The notes under the pieces were generated by a model. The model searched no databases, was not told the DNA's origin, and was given only the letters and a program-made list of their open reading frames with translations. Shown piece after piece: positions 24,601-34,459 of a stretch of 64,000 nucleotides of DNA. Positions within the stretch are counted from its first letter, which is position 1, and the number at the start of each line of letters is the position of its first letter. Origin of the DNA: Ctenosaura bakeri (Eukaryota; Chordata; Lepidosauria; Squamata; Iguanidae); contig CAOLHI010001043.1 of NCBI GenBank assembly GCA_948474755.1, positions 372,001 to 436,000 of the forward strand, given 5' to 3'. Both the position numbers and the translations under genes were made by a program.

Positions 24601-25072
24601 GCTTCCTTCCGCACTAGACTGTTATAGCGCTATTGTAACTGCTCCAGAGACCAGGACAAGGAGCAATGGATTCAAGCTGCAGGAAGGGAGATTCCACCTG
24701 AACCTCAGGAAGAACTTCCTGACAGTCAGGGCTGTCCGGCAGTGGAATCTGCTGCCTCGGAGTGTAGTGGAGTCTCCTTCCTTGGAGGTTTTTAAGCAGA
24801 GGCTGGATGGCCATCTGTCGGGAGTGCTTTGAGGGTGTTCCTGCATGGCAGGGGGTTGGACTGGATGGCCTCTGGGGGTCTCTTCCAACTCTACATTTCT
24901 ATGATTTCTATGATTATTCCCCTTTCGACATCCTACGGAATCCTGGGGTTTGCAGTAGCTTGGAGTGAACAGAACAAAGGAATATATATATATTGCAGAA
25001 GCAAAGCCCTGGATTCCATAGGATGCCGAACGTGGGATAATAGCGCTATAACAGTCTAGTGTGGAAGCGGCC
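24601..25072. mobile_element. Harbinger-like foldback element split by a CR1 insertion
   Basis: The left end (GCTTCCTTCCGCACTAG) and right end (CTAGTGTGGAAGCGGCC) belong to the local foldback family. The trinucleotide TCA flanks both sides (24598-24600 and 25073-25075). The left arm is interrupted after GCGCTAT by a CR1 3' fragment at about 24632-24912, and the arm then resumes. It sits in CABLES2 intron 1 just downstream of exon 1. Confidence 0.8.
24632..24912 (+). mobile_element. CR1 LINE 3' fragment nested in a foldback element
   Basis: The sequence reads sense CR1 from CTCCAGAGACCAGGACAAGG, through the end of ORF2 (translating as in [17 protein letters not shown]), to the 3' tail with repeated ATTTCTATG units. 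Both sides return to the host foldback element, so this insertion is the younger of the two. Confidence 0.85.
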
Positions 25073-25182
25073 TCAAGTGAGAAGAAGAGGAGGACGTGAT
25101 CGACAGGAGGAAGCGGGATAGATTCGGTACAAACTGAAGAGCCGCAAGGGGGGGGGGAGACCCGGGGAGCCCCGCCGCCCCT

Positions 25183-25191
25183 TCTCACCTC
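25183..25191 (-). other. CABLES2: 5' splice site of CABLES2 exon 1
   Basis: On the minus strand the exon ends CAGAG and the intron begins GTGAGAAG, close to the consensus donor. Reading on without splicing meets a TGA at once. Splicing here leaves the frame two bases into a codon, matching the position after QRQR where I recall human CABLES2 continuing. Confidence 0.85.
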
Positions 25192-25805
25192 TGTCTCTGG
25201 ACCTCCAAGGGGAACCCCCCTCCTCCTCCTCCTCCTCCTCCGGCGGCGGCGGCGGCGCTCTGGGCGGGGCTGAGCAGCCCTTGCGGGGCCTTGCCCGGGG
25301 CGGCCCCCAGCAGCATCCCGGCCAGGGCGGTGGGGGCGGCGGCGGCGGCGGGCGCGGGGGCGGGGACCGGGCAGAGCGGGCTGCCCAGCAGCAGCTGCGG
25401 GAGGAGGGCGGCGGCGGCGGCGGCGGCGCCCAGACCCCGCCCGGGGTCCACCACCTCAGCCGCGGCGGGCAGGAGCAGCCCGGGCGGGGGCCCGTTGGGG
25501 GCCGGCGGGAGGCGGGGGCCGCCCTCCGGCGCGGCCGGGGGGGCGCCGTCTTTCTTCGGCGGCTCTCCCGGGGCCGAGGCGGGCGGCGGCGGAGGAGGCG
25601 GCGGCGGCGGGTCCTTCCCGGGGGCTGCGCAGGGCGGCCGCCCGTCCAGCGAGATGTTGTTGAGGAAGAAAAGGGCGGCCTGCCTCCGCCGCGTATCTCC
25701 GCCCCGCTTCCTCGGCGGCGGCGGCGGCGGCGGCGGCTGTTCCGGCTGCTGAGGCGGCTCCTTGGGCGGCCGCTTGGCGGGCGAGCCGCACGCAGCCGCA
25801 GCCAT
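25189..25805 (-). CDS. CABLES2: CABLES2 first coding exon (partial gene)
   Basis: This exon encodes the N terminus of CABLES2, a cyclin-box-containing adaptor of the CABLES family that links cyclin-dependent kinases (CDK5, CDK2, CDK3) with ABL-type tyrosine kinases. The 617 bases give 205 codons plus two bases. Residues 38-58 contain the family signature RRRQAALFFLNNISLDGRPP, which fits CABLES2 better than CABLES1 (which I recall reading SFLTNIS). A second match is PQGLLSP at residues 174-180, followed by QRQR just before the donor. The rest is low complexity: Pro runs at 24-31 and 66-75, Ala runs at 127-133 and 185-189, and a Gly run at 189-197. The start at 25805 has A at -3 and G at +4 and gives MAAAA, typical of the family. 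An in-frame ATG at 25955 overlaps a CCAAT box and is unlikely to be transcribed. The cyclin box and C terminus lie in exons outside the window or not recognised here. Confidence 0.9.
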
Positions 25806-26100
25806 TCTCTCCCGGAGCCGCGGCGGCGGCGGCCACGGCGGCTCCCCCTCAGGACGGCCGGGCGGAGCGGGACTCCCTTCCCCCTCCCTTTCCTCCCCTT
25901 CTTTCCCTCGCTTCTGCCCGGCCGGAGGACGCTCAGGTAGTGGCCGGCGAGCCATTGGGCGCGTCGCGGCAGTATGTAAATCACGGAACGCCCTGCGCCC
26001 GCTCTCATTGGTTCGCCGCCGAGGCTATTGTCAATACGGTCCCGGTGGGCTCCGCCCCCTCCTCTCAGGCCTTTTCTTTCTTTCTTCCCTTTCTCTCCCC
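25806..26100 (-). promoter_or_regulatory. CABLES2: CABLES2 promoter and 5' UTR, TATA-less with CCAAT and GC boxes
   Basis: Read on the minus strand, this block holds a GC box (GGGGCGG at 26052-26058) and two CCAAT boxes, at 26007-26011 and 25954-25958. No TATA box is visible. The spacing suggests transcription begins between about 25950 and 25850, leaving a 5' UTR of roughly 50-150 bases. That start zone is inferred, not mapped. The arrangement is typical of a broad housekeeping-type CpG promoter. Confidence 0.6.
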
Positions 26101-26326
26101 CTCTCGAAAATGCCCACTGGGTCCTAACGGGGGCCGGGTTCGCCGCCCGGCGCGCCAAGGGAAAGAAAGTGCAAAGAGTGGGAAGAGGGTTCTTTTGGTG
26201 GATCGCAATCTTTGGCTTTCTTTTCCGCCAGAAAAGAAAAATCCGCTCCAGGAATATCGGAGGAGAGTTTCTACAAAGAAAGCGCTTGGCTTAGACTGAG
26301 GCCTGGACGTTTGAAGTGTAGTCAGT

Positions 26327-26527
26327 GGCCATTTCCGCACTAGCCTGTTATAGCGCGATGATTGCACTTTCAACATCCTCTGGAATCCTGGGGTTTGCAG
26401 TTTCGGGAGGGGCCTCAAAGGCTGCCCATGCACCTCAAAGGCCCCTCCCGAAACTGCAAACCCCAGGATTCCAGAGGAGGTTGAAAGTGGAATCATCGCG
26501 CTATAACAGCCTAGTGCGGAAATGGCC
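26327..26527. mobile_element. Harbinger-like foldback MITE, 201 bp, AGT target duplication
   Basis: Arms GGCCATTTCCGCACTAGCC and its near-complement flank a longer unique centre (CCTCAAAGGCTGCCCATGC) than the other copies have. AGT is duplicated at 26324-26326 and 26528-26530. It lies immediately upstream of the CABLES2 promoter and marks the outer edge of the CpG island. Confidence 0.88.
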
Positions 26528-26900
26528 AGTGTTCCAGTGTGTTGTCTTTCGGGTGCCACAAGGCTCCTCGCCAGTTTTCCTGCAATAGGCTAACAAGGCA
26601 ACCGCTCTACCAAAAGTCTTGTAACCCCTTAAAGAATAATAAATTTATTACGGCACAGGGAAATAGCCAGGGAGGCCTATAGCACATTATTTTTGGAATG
26701 ACTATTTATTTAATGTATGTCTTGCCTTTCTTCTTGGACAGGACCCAAGGCAGATGCCTTTATTTTTTGCTGCCCTGGCAGCTTGCACCTTCTGGGGCTT
26801 CTAATCCAGGGGTTCTTTTCTTTCTCCAGGACTCCCCGTAAATACAAGATGTTGCCAGGGATCCCCAAGACTTAAGATTTAAATATTTTGTTTGACAGTA

Positions 26901-27124
26901 TTTTTTATTTATTTATTTGTATCCCGCCTCTCCATATGGATCGAGGCGGCGAACAACTTACAAATAGCATGTATTTCTATACATGCCCCCAACAAGCTGG
27001 GTACTCATTTTACCGACCTGCGGAAGGATGGAAGGCTGAGTCAGCCTTGGAGCCCAGCAGGATCGAACTCACAACCTTGTGGCTTGCAGTACTGGCATTT
27101 AACCACAGCGCCACCAGGGCTCCC
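26901..27124 (-). mobile_element. tRNA-derived SINE with ATAA-type tail
   Basis: On the minus strand the head GTGGCGCTGTGGTTAAATG resembles a pol III A box and GGTTGTGAGTTCGATCC a B box. The body continues to a CCGCCTCGATCC segment and the tail (ATAAATAA)n. It resembles the squamate-specific SINEs described as Squam families; exact family assignment needs a library search. Confidence 0.75.
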
Positions 27125-27236
27125 TTAATACTTAAATTTAGGTAAAAATATTCGAATAATTATTAATAAAAGAGTCAAATCTTTATTCATTCATTTATTT
27201 AAGGCTTCTGGAGACTAGAATTTGAATCCTCACTGA

Positions 27237-27438
27237 CACCATGTCCGCATTACAGTGTTAAAGTGCTGCTATTCCACTATCAACCTGCTATGGAATTCTG
27301 GGGTTTGTAGTTTAGGGAAGGGCACTTCGAATTCTCAGCCAAAGAGCTCTTTGGTCTCAGTAAACTACAAACCCCAGAATTCCACAGGGTGTTGAAAGTG
27401 GAATAGCAGCAGTTTAACACTGTAGTGCGGAAATGGCC
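27237..27438. mobile_element. Harbinger-like foldback MITE nested in a hAT element, TGA duplication
   Basis: Left arm CACCATGTCCGCATTACAG and right arm GTAGTGCGGAAATGGCC flank a centre containing GAATTCTCAGCCAAAGAGCT. TGA occurs at 27234-27236 and 27439-27441. The host sequence on both sides belongs to the hAT element 26807-27566. Confidence 0.82.
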
Positions 27439-27679
27439 TGAGTCACCTTGGGCAAGTCCCTGTTGCTGCCGCAGCTGTTGGTATTCAGCAGTGGGGCTCC
27501 ACCGATAAGCTGTGAAGGGGTGTGTGGACCCCGAGGGGTCCCTGGACCCCAGATTAAGAACCACTGTTCTAATCTGAAATGCAAGAAATGGGCTCTGGTC
27601 CTTCAGTGGCGAAAGGAAAAACATTCTGCAAATGCTTGGATGAACTTTCTTATATGCTGCGTTCTTTTTCAAGACTAGG

Positions 27680-27865
27680 GGTCATTTCCACACTTGCACT
27701 GTTATAGTGCTATTATTCCACTTTCAACATCCTATGGAGTCCTGGGGTTTGCAGTTTAGGGAGGAGCAATTAGAATTCTCAGCCAGAAAGCTCTTGGGCC
27801 TCAGAATTCCACAGGATGTTGAAAGTAGAATAATCACACTATAACAGTGTAGGGTGGAAATGGCC
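27680..27865. mobile_element. Harbinger-like foldback MITE, diverged ends
   Basis: Arms begin GGTCATTTCCACACTTGCAC and end AGGGTGGAAATGGCC, with the family core TTCCACTTTCAACATCCTAT between. The 3-bp duplication is not clean (AGG against TAA), so either the ends have decayed or the left boundary is a few bases off. Confidence 0.75.
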
Positions 27866-28261
27866 TAAGTGTGGGCATTCAGAACACGCTATGAGTCTGT
27901 GTCAGGAAATCTAAGGGGCACAATCACTAATGCAAACTAGAATCTCCACCCTTAAATGTGTGTTGCAAAGCCACCATTTCCTGGCAGTCTTTATAGGATG
28001 GAAATGCCAGCCTGTGACATATTCTTTACTCACTTCATCTCCATGTTGAAGACAACTGGCATTTTTGGAATTCTGGCCTCTCATGCAGGGCATTAAAGTG
28101 AATACCACAGACTTGCTGCAGAAAAGAAAAAAAGAAGAAAGAGGAGAAGGAGAAGAAACAAGCAATACTGAGACGCTTGAAAAAACAGCAATTTTATCAG
28201 GGCATGAGCTTTTAAAGTATTAGTATTTAAGGCAATGTTGTCTTTGCTACAAGCGTCTGAT

Positions 28262-28640
28262 ATAGGTACTCATAGATTCATCACAAGGGCCATCCAGTCC
28301 AGCACTCTGCCATGCAGGAATATACAATCAAAGCACTCTCAAAGTTGGCTACCCTACCTTTGTTTAAAATTTTACAAAGAAGGAGACTCCATCACACTTA
28401 GAAGCAGTGTATTCCACTGTCAGTACTGTCTTACTGTCAGGAAGTTCTTTCTAATTTACAATCTATTTTCCTGCAGTTTGTAACCCACTGCTCCATGTCC
28501 TAGTCTCTGGAGTAGCAGAAAACAAGCTTGTGTCATCCTCCATATGACATCCCTTTAAATAGATAAATAACATGGCTATCATGTCACTTCTTAACTTTCT
28601 CCTCTCTCTAAATAAGCACTGGTCCTGGGGGAGCAGTTTT
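28262..28640 (-). mobile_element. CR1 LINE 3' fragment
   Basis: GGGCCATCCAGTCCAGCACT, TGCCATGCAGGAATATACAA, GGAAGTTCTTTCTAATTTAC and TAACCCACTGCTCCATGTCC are the inverted CR1 end with decayed ORF2. Confidence 0.8.
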
Positions 28641-29724
28641 TCAAAACCAGAAAGTCCTGAACAGTTGGAAATCCAAGGCCAAGATCTTAAATGAAGGTTG
28701 CACAATATAAATTCCCACGTGTAAAGTTGCTCACTGATTGTGCTGAGTGTCCCTTGTGTTCAATGGCAATGTTCTTGACTGCAAATTTCAGCAGAGGGAG
28801 ATCAACATGCATTGGCTGCGTTGGTCACATGCATAATAGCATTGCATGTGTAACACCATTTTTGTAACCTTGAACTGAATGTTGATGTTGTGGATTGGAC
28901 AAAAGTGTTAAATTGCTACTTGAGGGGAATTTACACATGCATGAAACACCAACATGGTTCTGGCTAAGATGAACTGTGACATCTTAACTACTCTCCATTT
29001 GAAGAATATAGTGCAGATGAGAATATGGATAGACTAGGACACTCCTTGTATCTGATGTGGCCATTTGCGTCTGAGGAAGCAGAATGTAATCCTTACAAAA
29101 CTTATGCAGTAATCTTAAAAGACATCTGTAAAGTGTCCCAAGTCCCCTGATGTTTCAGTTCCCAATGTTGGTATATCGGGAAATGTAGCCTCTGAACTCT
29201 GTCAAAGATATGGAAGTGGAACAACTCCTGAATGAAGAACAACTCTGGAAAAAGAGCAAGTGAGAGAAACATAATGTGTGAAAGTATGCAGCATATGGAA
29301 AAAGTAGATAGGGAGAAGATTCCCCCCCCCCCCCTCTCATGATACCAGGGTCATCCAATGTAGCCAAAATGTTTATGATTTTGGACAAAGAAAAAGAAAT
29401 ATTTCTTCATGCATGTGGAAATCACTGCCATATGATGTAGATATGGCTATCAATTTAGGAAACTTAAAAGGGGTTTGGAGAATGGGGCTTTCAGTTGTAG
29501 TCTGTTCTTGAATATCAATTGCTGGGGAGGGTGGAAGGTGTTGTTTAATTAATTAATTAAATTTTTATTCCACCTGTCTCCCAAAGGTGCTGTTCTCAAT
29601 GCCCTAACTGTGACCTTCCCAGAGGCAACTGATTGGGCCCTATGTGAAGAGAAGGCTTGGTAGAGTTTAGGCTGATGTGGTGCAGCACTTCCTATGTGTT
29701 TGTGTATGCTCTTTATGCAATAAC

Positions 29725-29920
29725 AAGGAGCCAGTGTATATTCTGGTTTCAACATGGACTGCAGCTCTGGAAACCAAGGTTCAAATCCCTGCTCGGCTGT
29801 GATCTTGGACAAGTCACACCTTCTCAGCCTCAGAGGAAGGCAATGACAAACCTCCTTGGAATAAATCTTGCTGAGAAAACGCACTGTAAGTCAGAATTTA
29901 CTTGAAAGCACATAACAACA
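29725..29920 (+). mobile_element. Sauria SINE
   Basis: CTGGAAACCAAGGTTCAAAT, CTTCTCAGCCTCAGAGGAAG and TGAAAGCACATAACAACAAT follow the SINE order with moderate divergence. Confidence 0.78.
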
Positions 29921-30840
29921 ATGCAATGATTTCTGTAGCAACAGCAATAAGAAGCATTTAGAAGTTTGCAGCTTAATGAAAGATAAGGGAAGGCCCTTCC
30001 ATTGCAAATATGAAATTCTCTTGCATGTGTCTGGGTATTATATTCATCTTATGCATTTAATGCTCTGCCAGATACATTGACATTTTGTCTTCGTGTTATC
30101 TTTGGTTTTCAGCCAGTTAACTTCTTTAAGAGTATTAGTAACTTAATTGGGCCCACACAGAATAGCAAACCACGGACTGAATCATGACTCTGGCTTTCTT
30201 TCACATTGGCAGCATTATATTAGTATTAAATAGCTAAATGGATGATGTTATCATAGTTCCTGCTGTTGTAAGTGGTTCACTGGTTCTTGCCATAAATATA
30301 TGTAGGCTCTGCAGAGAAATGCCACAGATGCACAGTTAACAGTTGCATTTGGGTTCTTTCTCCTGCCTGAAGATATTTTGAAGCAGGTAACACTTTATGC
30401 ATGAAATGAAGTAGAAACTACTCCACAGGAACTTAGGTCACTATCAGTTTCTTAGTCCAGCAGTAGGGAAACTTGGTGGCTTGTATTGGCTGTGGAGCTA
30501 CAGCTCCCATGATGTCTCACCATTGCCCAATCTGACTGAGACTGATGGGTATTGGAATCTAACAACAATAGCTGGCTAGCCATTGTGTCTCCAGTTGTGT
30601 GTTAGTCCTTCAGGACCTATACATTTTGATGTTAAGCTGCCAAGTGGAATGATGTCTTTTACTTTATCCTTTGGCCTGTTATGAGGTGGGCAAATTCTAG
30701 AAGTCTGAGGACCACACAAATCTCTCATCTCTGTGACCTCCCCCAGTTTCTACTTCAAATGACCCAAATGCACTATAGAGGTGTGGCAGCAATTTTTCCA
30801 TGTTTTCCACCCTGTACTGTTTTAGTTCAGGGGAGGAGCC

Positions 30841-30882
30841 TTATCATCATCATCATTATTATTATTATTATTATTATTATTT
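30841..30882. repeat. Microsatellite (ATC)n-(ATT)n
   Basis: ATC units change to ATT units, ending in TTTAAAAAAAA. It gives poly-His, poly-Tyr or poly-Ile in translation, which is meaningless here. Confidence 0.95.
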
Positions 30883-31846
30883 AAAAAAAAACTGTTGTAA
30901 GTCACTCTGGACTCTGCAAGCTCAGATTCAAATGGGTTGCAGTGCATGGAGTTTCTGGTGCCAGATGTCACCCCCTCACCAAATCTGAGAAGCTGGTTGC
31001 TGAAAAAGCCAGGAGGAGGGCTTTCATCCTCGCAGGATCTGATAGAAACCGAAGAGACTCTCCCATCTTTTGAAGCCCTGTGAAGAGAGAAGGAGGAGCT
31101 TTGTAAGAGTCAAAATCTGTTAAATAGGAAATACTGACTAATCAAGCACCTGGCATATAAATATCCCAGCAGTTCCTGAGAGTCCTTGTTGCTCACAATC
31201 ACTCGATCTCTTTAACTAGCAGTGCTCTTGGTGTTTGCTAGGATTTTTGTCCTCTGGACTGGCAATGTTTAATGACTTGTTTTACCTGTTTTGGACTTTG
31301 GTTATCTGGACTATTGGCTTTGTATAACTCTGGACTGGCTGAAACTTAGTTCCTGGGTCAACCTTTATCTTCCATGAACTTCCTGGATTGCCAGTGCACA
31401 ACAGGGACTGTACTGACTTACTTGCATATCCACTAACATTTAACAAATGAAAACTAGGACATATGTATCCAAGCAACACCAGAATCTGGCAAAGATGTCA
31501 CAGGTGATTAATGAGGAAGAATATACAAACTAGGAGAGGCGGCAACTGTTTGGTTTTACCAGAGTATACTGGAAAGGCCAAGATTCAGCTCCTTAACTAC
31601 TTTGGCACTTTGAACTTAGTGTGCTGCAACTGAAGTAAAGTGAGGACAAAAAAGGAAACTGAGAGGAGGAGAAAGAAAATGGGAAGAGCAAGTGAAAAAG
31701 TGGGCTGTAAGAAGATTAATCAGGACTTTCAATGCCAAATTTGCAGTTGGTGGGTATGTTACCCATAGCTGGTTCTGTCTGGACACTTGCTGCTTGTAGG
31801 TATAGGACAACTACCTCCAGTTTTGAAAAAAGGGGCCCCAGTCTAA

Positions 31847-31969
31847 GAACATTTCCGCACGACACTCTTATAGTGCGATGATTTCACTTTCAACCTCCTA
31901 TGGAATCCTGGGGTTTTCAGTTTTGGGAGGGGCCGACTGGTGCTATAAGAGTGTCATGTGGAAATGGTC
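31847..31969. mobile_element. Harbinger-like foldback MITE with internal deletion, TAA duplication
   Basis: The left arm is complete (GAACATTTCCGCACGACAC to GGGAGGGGCC) but most of the right arm is missing; it resumes at TGCTATAAGAGTGTC. TAA is duplicated at 31844-31846 and 31970-31972. At 123 bp it is the shortest clear copy. Confidence 0.8.
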
Positions 31970-32249
31970 TAAAACAGATGAGAGACAGAAAACGTACTGA
32001 AATTGGTCCCTTTACTCTTTGCAGAGTATAGAGGACCTTTGAAAATGAAGATTAATTCTAATTATTTAAAGAAATGTCAGGAGCCTGAGTGATAGGAGTG
32101 CTGGGGGTTGTGCTGGAAACCTGGGGCCTGTATGAAGCCTGTAGACCTCATTTTTCCCACCGTCCAGCAGTGGTAGTTCATGGACCAATTGGAATATGGT
32201 GACTGAGACAACCCTATTACAGTGTTTTCTTGAGAAGGTTTGTTTAAAG

Positions 32250-32395
32250 AGGTTTTGTTCTTGCCTTCCTCTGAGGCTGAGAGAGTGTGACTTGCCCAAA
32301 CTCACCTAGTGGGTTTCCCTGAGCAAGAATTTAAACCTGGTCTCCCACATTCCTTGTCCAATATTCAGACCACCGCGTCACACCGGCTCTCTCTT
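32250..32395 (-). mobile_element. Sauria SINE, tail missing
   Basis: TTGCCTTCCTCTGAGGCTGA, CTTGCCCAAACTCACCTAGT and CAGACCACCGCGTCAC represent body and head on the minus strand; the Bov-B-type tail is absent. Confidence 0.75.
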
Positions 32396-32455
32396 TCAAG
32401 CATCAGTGCTGCTGTTGCTAAGAATCATCATCATCATATGTGGTTGATATAATGT

Positions 32456-32800
32456 GATCTATAGGATGATAGAGTTGGAGGGGCCTTATGGGCCATCGAA
32501 TCCAGCCCCCTGTTCAATTCAGGATCTCCAGCTAAAACATCTCCAGCAGGTAGCTGTCCAGCCTCTTTTTGATGATCTCCAGAGAAGGAGACCACACCAG
32601 CTCTCTATGCAATTGGCTCTATTGCCAAGCTGCTCTTCCTGTCAGAAAATTCTTTCTAATGGAAGGAATCAAAATCAACCAAAATCCGCTCTCCTGTTAC
32701 TTCTAACCATTAGACCTGGTCCTACCTTTTGGAACAGCAGAGAACAGGCCTGCCCCCTCACCTCTGTGGCAGCCCTTGAGGTATTTAAAGAGTGTTAGCT
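32456..32800 (-). mobile_element. CR1 LINE 3' fragment
   Basis: GATGATAGAGTTGGAGGGGC, AATCCAGCCCCCTGTTCAAT and CCAGCCTCTTTTTGATGATC mark an inverted CR1 3' end of a subfamily different from that at 33008. Confidence 0.82.
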
Positions 32801-32953
32801 GGTATGCAATTGAATACCTTGAAGTATTTATAAAGTGGTAGATGGTATGCAGTTGTTGAAGAACACTCATGTATCCATCAAAGTCCAAGAATGAAAATGT
32901 ACTTTTGTAGCATTTAAGGCCTAACAAATTTTATTTAGTGCAAGCTTTTGCAG

Positions 32954-33005
32954 CCTGCAGCCTGCTACTTGTTAATCAGAAGATTAACAAGTGGTAGGCT
33001 GCAGG
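32954..33005. repeat. Hairpin, 24-bp stem, 4-base loop
   Basis: CCTGCAGCCTGCTACTTGTT at the left is mirrored by AACAAGTGGTAGGCTGCAGG at the right, 22 of 24 stem positions paired, loop AGAA. It adjoins the 5' end of a CR1 copy. Confidence 0.8.
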
Positions 33006-33007
33006 TT

Positions 33008-33365
33008 AAGGTTAAGAGGGGACATGATAGCCATGTTTAAGTATTTGAAGGGATGCCATGTCGAGGGGGGAGTGGGCTTGTTTTCTGCTGCTCCAGAGAC
33101 CAGGACAAGGAGCAATGGATTCAAGCTGCAGGAAAGGAGATTCCACCTGAACCTCAGGAAGAACTTCCTGACGGTCAGGGCTGTCTGGCAGTGGAATATG
33201 CTGCCTCCATGGAGTGTGGTGGAGTCTTCTTCTTTGGAGGTTTTTAAGCAAAGACTGGATGGCCATCTGTCGGGAGTGCTTTGAGGGTGTTCCTGCATGG
33301 CAGGGGGTTAGACTGGATGGCCCCTGTGGTCTCTTCCAAGTCTACATTTCTATGATTCTATTATT
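33008..33365 (+). mobile_element. CR1 LINE 3' fragment with hairpin at its 5' junction
   Basis: GGTTAAGAGGGGACATGATA to TCTATGATTCTATTATTCTA is a sense CR1 end, with the frame MIAMFKYLKGCHVEG intact at the start. A 24-bp stem hairpin (32954-33005) abuts its 5' end. Confidence 0.88.
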
Positions 33366-34459
33366 CTATGAATCTTTAAAGTACCAAAAGACTCTGTTTT
33401 TGCCACAACATACTAACACCGCTATTCCTTCAGAATCAAGAAAAGAAATAATCCTCTTAGAATGATCAGAAAAGACTGGCTGAGAAAAGGCTTGGAATTC
33501 CTGGAAGTAGTTGTAATTCCATTTTAGCTATTCTTTTTACAAAAGGCTTTCTCTAATGGGGTGCATGTGTCATTCACTTTTCTCTCCGTAGTCATTATGT
33601 TTTTTAAAAAAACATTCTTTTAAATTGTGGGTGTTTTAGCATGATAGCTAATTCAGTTGTTTTAAAACTTTTATATCATCATGTTTTTAGTTGCATTCAA
33701 AGAAAAACCCTTGTTGTAAGCTCCTTGGGTCTCATGTCAGGTCCAAGGCATGAAACAAATTGAATTAATGAATGAATTAATGGATGGATCCAGTGGTGGC
33801 TGGTGGCTCCCATGTCGTTGAACAGTGAATCCCTTTCAGGCTTTAGCCCAAATTTTGAAGGAGCTACCCAAAGGGCTGAGCCTGTCCTGAGGATACAATT
33901 CAGCATCCACTAATGTCTGGCCTAAAACCCAGACCAGATTCATCACTCCATTGGCACAGAAACCACGGGAGACCGCTGGATGTGTCTAATGACTTCTAAT
34001 ATACATGTTTATTGGAGAGTCATAATGAGCTTGGACTCAAAATAGACCCACTGAGAAATAAGAGGGAGGTGTCAGGGTTGGTTCAAAGTAGAATGGGAAA
34101 GAGAACTGTGTACATCTGTCCCAACAACTTCCCTCTGTAGGCAAGAAGATTTCAGGGACTGGCCACATGCCTGATTTCATTACGTCCCTGGCTGAAATCA
34201 GATGGAGTTTTTGTAGCTGGTGCTTCAGCCAGGGATGAGCTTTAAAATTAGAACTGGAGCCATCCTAAATCAAGCCAAGGTCTTATTTAGTGCAGCATTC
34301 TCTTCACCCAGTGACTAAACAGTTGCTTTTGGAAAGCTTACAAGCAGGAACTGATTATCCCCAACAACTGATACAGAAAGGCATATTGTCTGCGAATGGA
34401 AGTACAATGCAGGCATCTTGACTGGTGGCCAGTGGTCTCTGTGCTTTTCATATGAGAAG

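Larger units (their letters stand above)
1..25188 (-). other. CABLES2: CABLES2 intron 1 (inferred, runs off the window)
   Basis: Everything downstream of the exon 1 donor on the minus strand should be intron 1 until exon 2 appears. I looked by eye for reverse-complement coding traces of the next conserved CABLES2 segments (the TSQRCSLEFLED and FIKNMRQYDTRN regions) and saw none. The interval is instead filled with SINEs, Bov-B and DNA-transposon remnants. A short diverged exon could have been missed. Confidence 0.6.
25140..26160. other. CpG island over CABLES2 promoter and exon 1
   Basis: This is the only long stretch in the window that is very GC-rich and CpG-dense; the flanks are AT-rich and CpG-poor. 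It holds many GGC/GCC triplet runs, which encode the poly-Pro, poly-Ala and poly-Gly tracts of exon 1. Long open frames on both strands here follow from the absence of AT-rich stop codons and are not separate genes. Confidence 0.9.
26807..27566. mobile_element. hAT element, 760 bp, with perfect 8-bp duplication and two nested insertions
   Basis: The left end CAGGGGTTCTTTTC and right end AAGAACCACTG are hAT-type inverted termini. The octamer TTCTAATC occurs at 26799-26806 and again at 27567-27574. Inside are a tRNA-derived SINE (26901-27124) and a foldback MITE (27237-27438); removing both leaves a short non-coding element. Confidence 0.88.
27866..31846. other. Intergenic interval upstream of CABLES2
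   Basis: Contains CR1 (28262), a Sauria SINE (29725) and the ATT microsatellite. 31100-31480 has a TATA-like CATATAAATATCCC and might be an LTR or other promoter-bearing repeat, but no boundaries are visible. A 14-base C run is at 29322-29335. Confidence 0.35.

Noticed and set aside
25806..25955. Upstream in-frame ATG at 25955 extending CABLES2 by 50 residues
   Set aside because: It overlaps a CCAAT box, the extension is not like the family N terminus, and the ATG at 25805 has the better context.
25073..26158. Long open frames of 361, 219, 164, 154 and 126 codons on both strands over the CpG island
   Set aside because: They overlap CABLES2 exon 1 in other frames, are Arg/Gly/Pro-rich because of GC-rich triplets, and lack motifs. 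High GC content alone removes stop codons.
23502..27865. CRISPR-like array of repeats near 23-28 kb
   Set aside because: The repeats are foldback transposons with target duplications, irregular spacing and a vertebrate context.
30841..30882. Poly-His or poly-Ile protein
   Set aside because: Microsatellite translation; no coding context.
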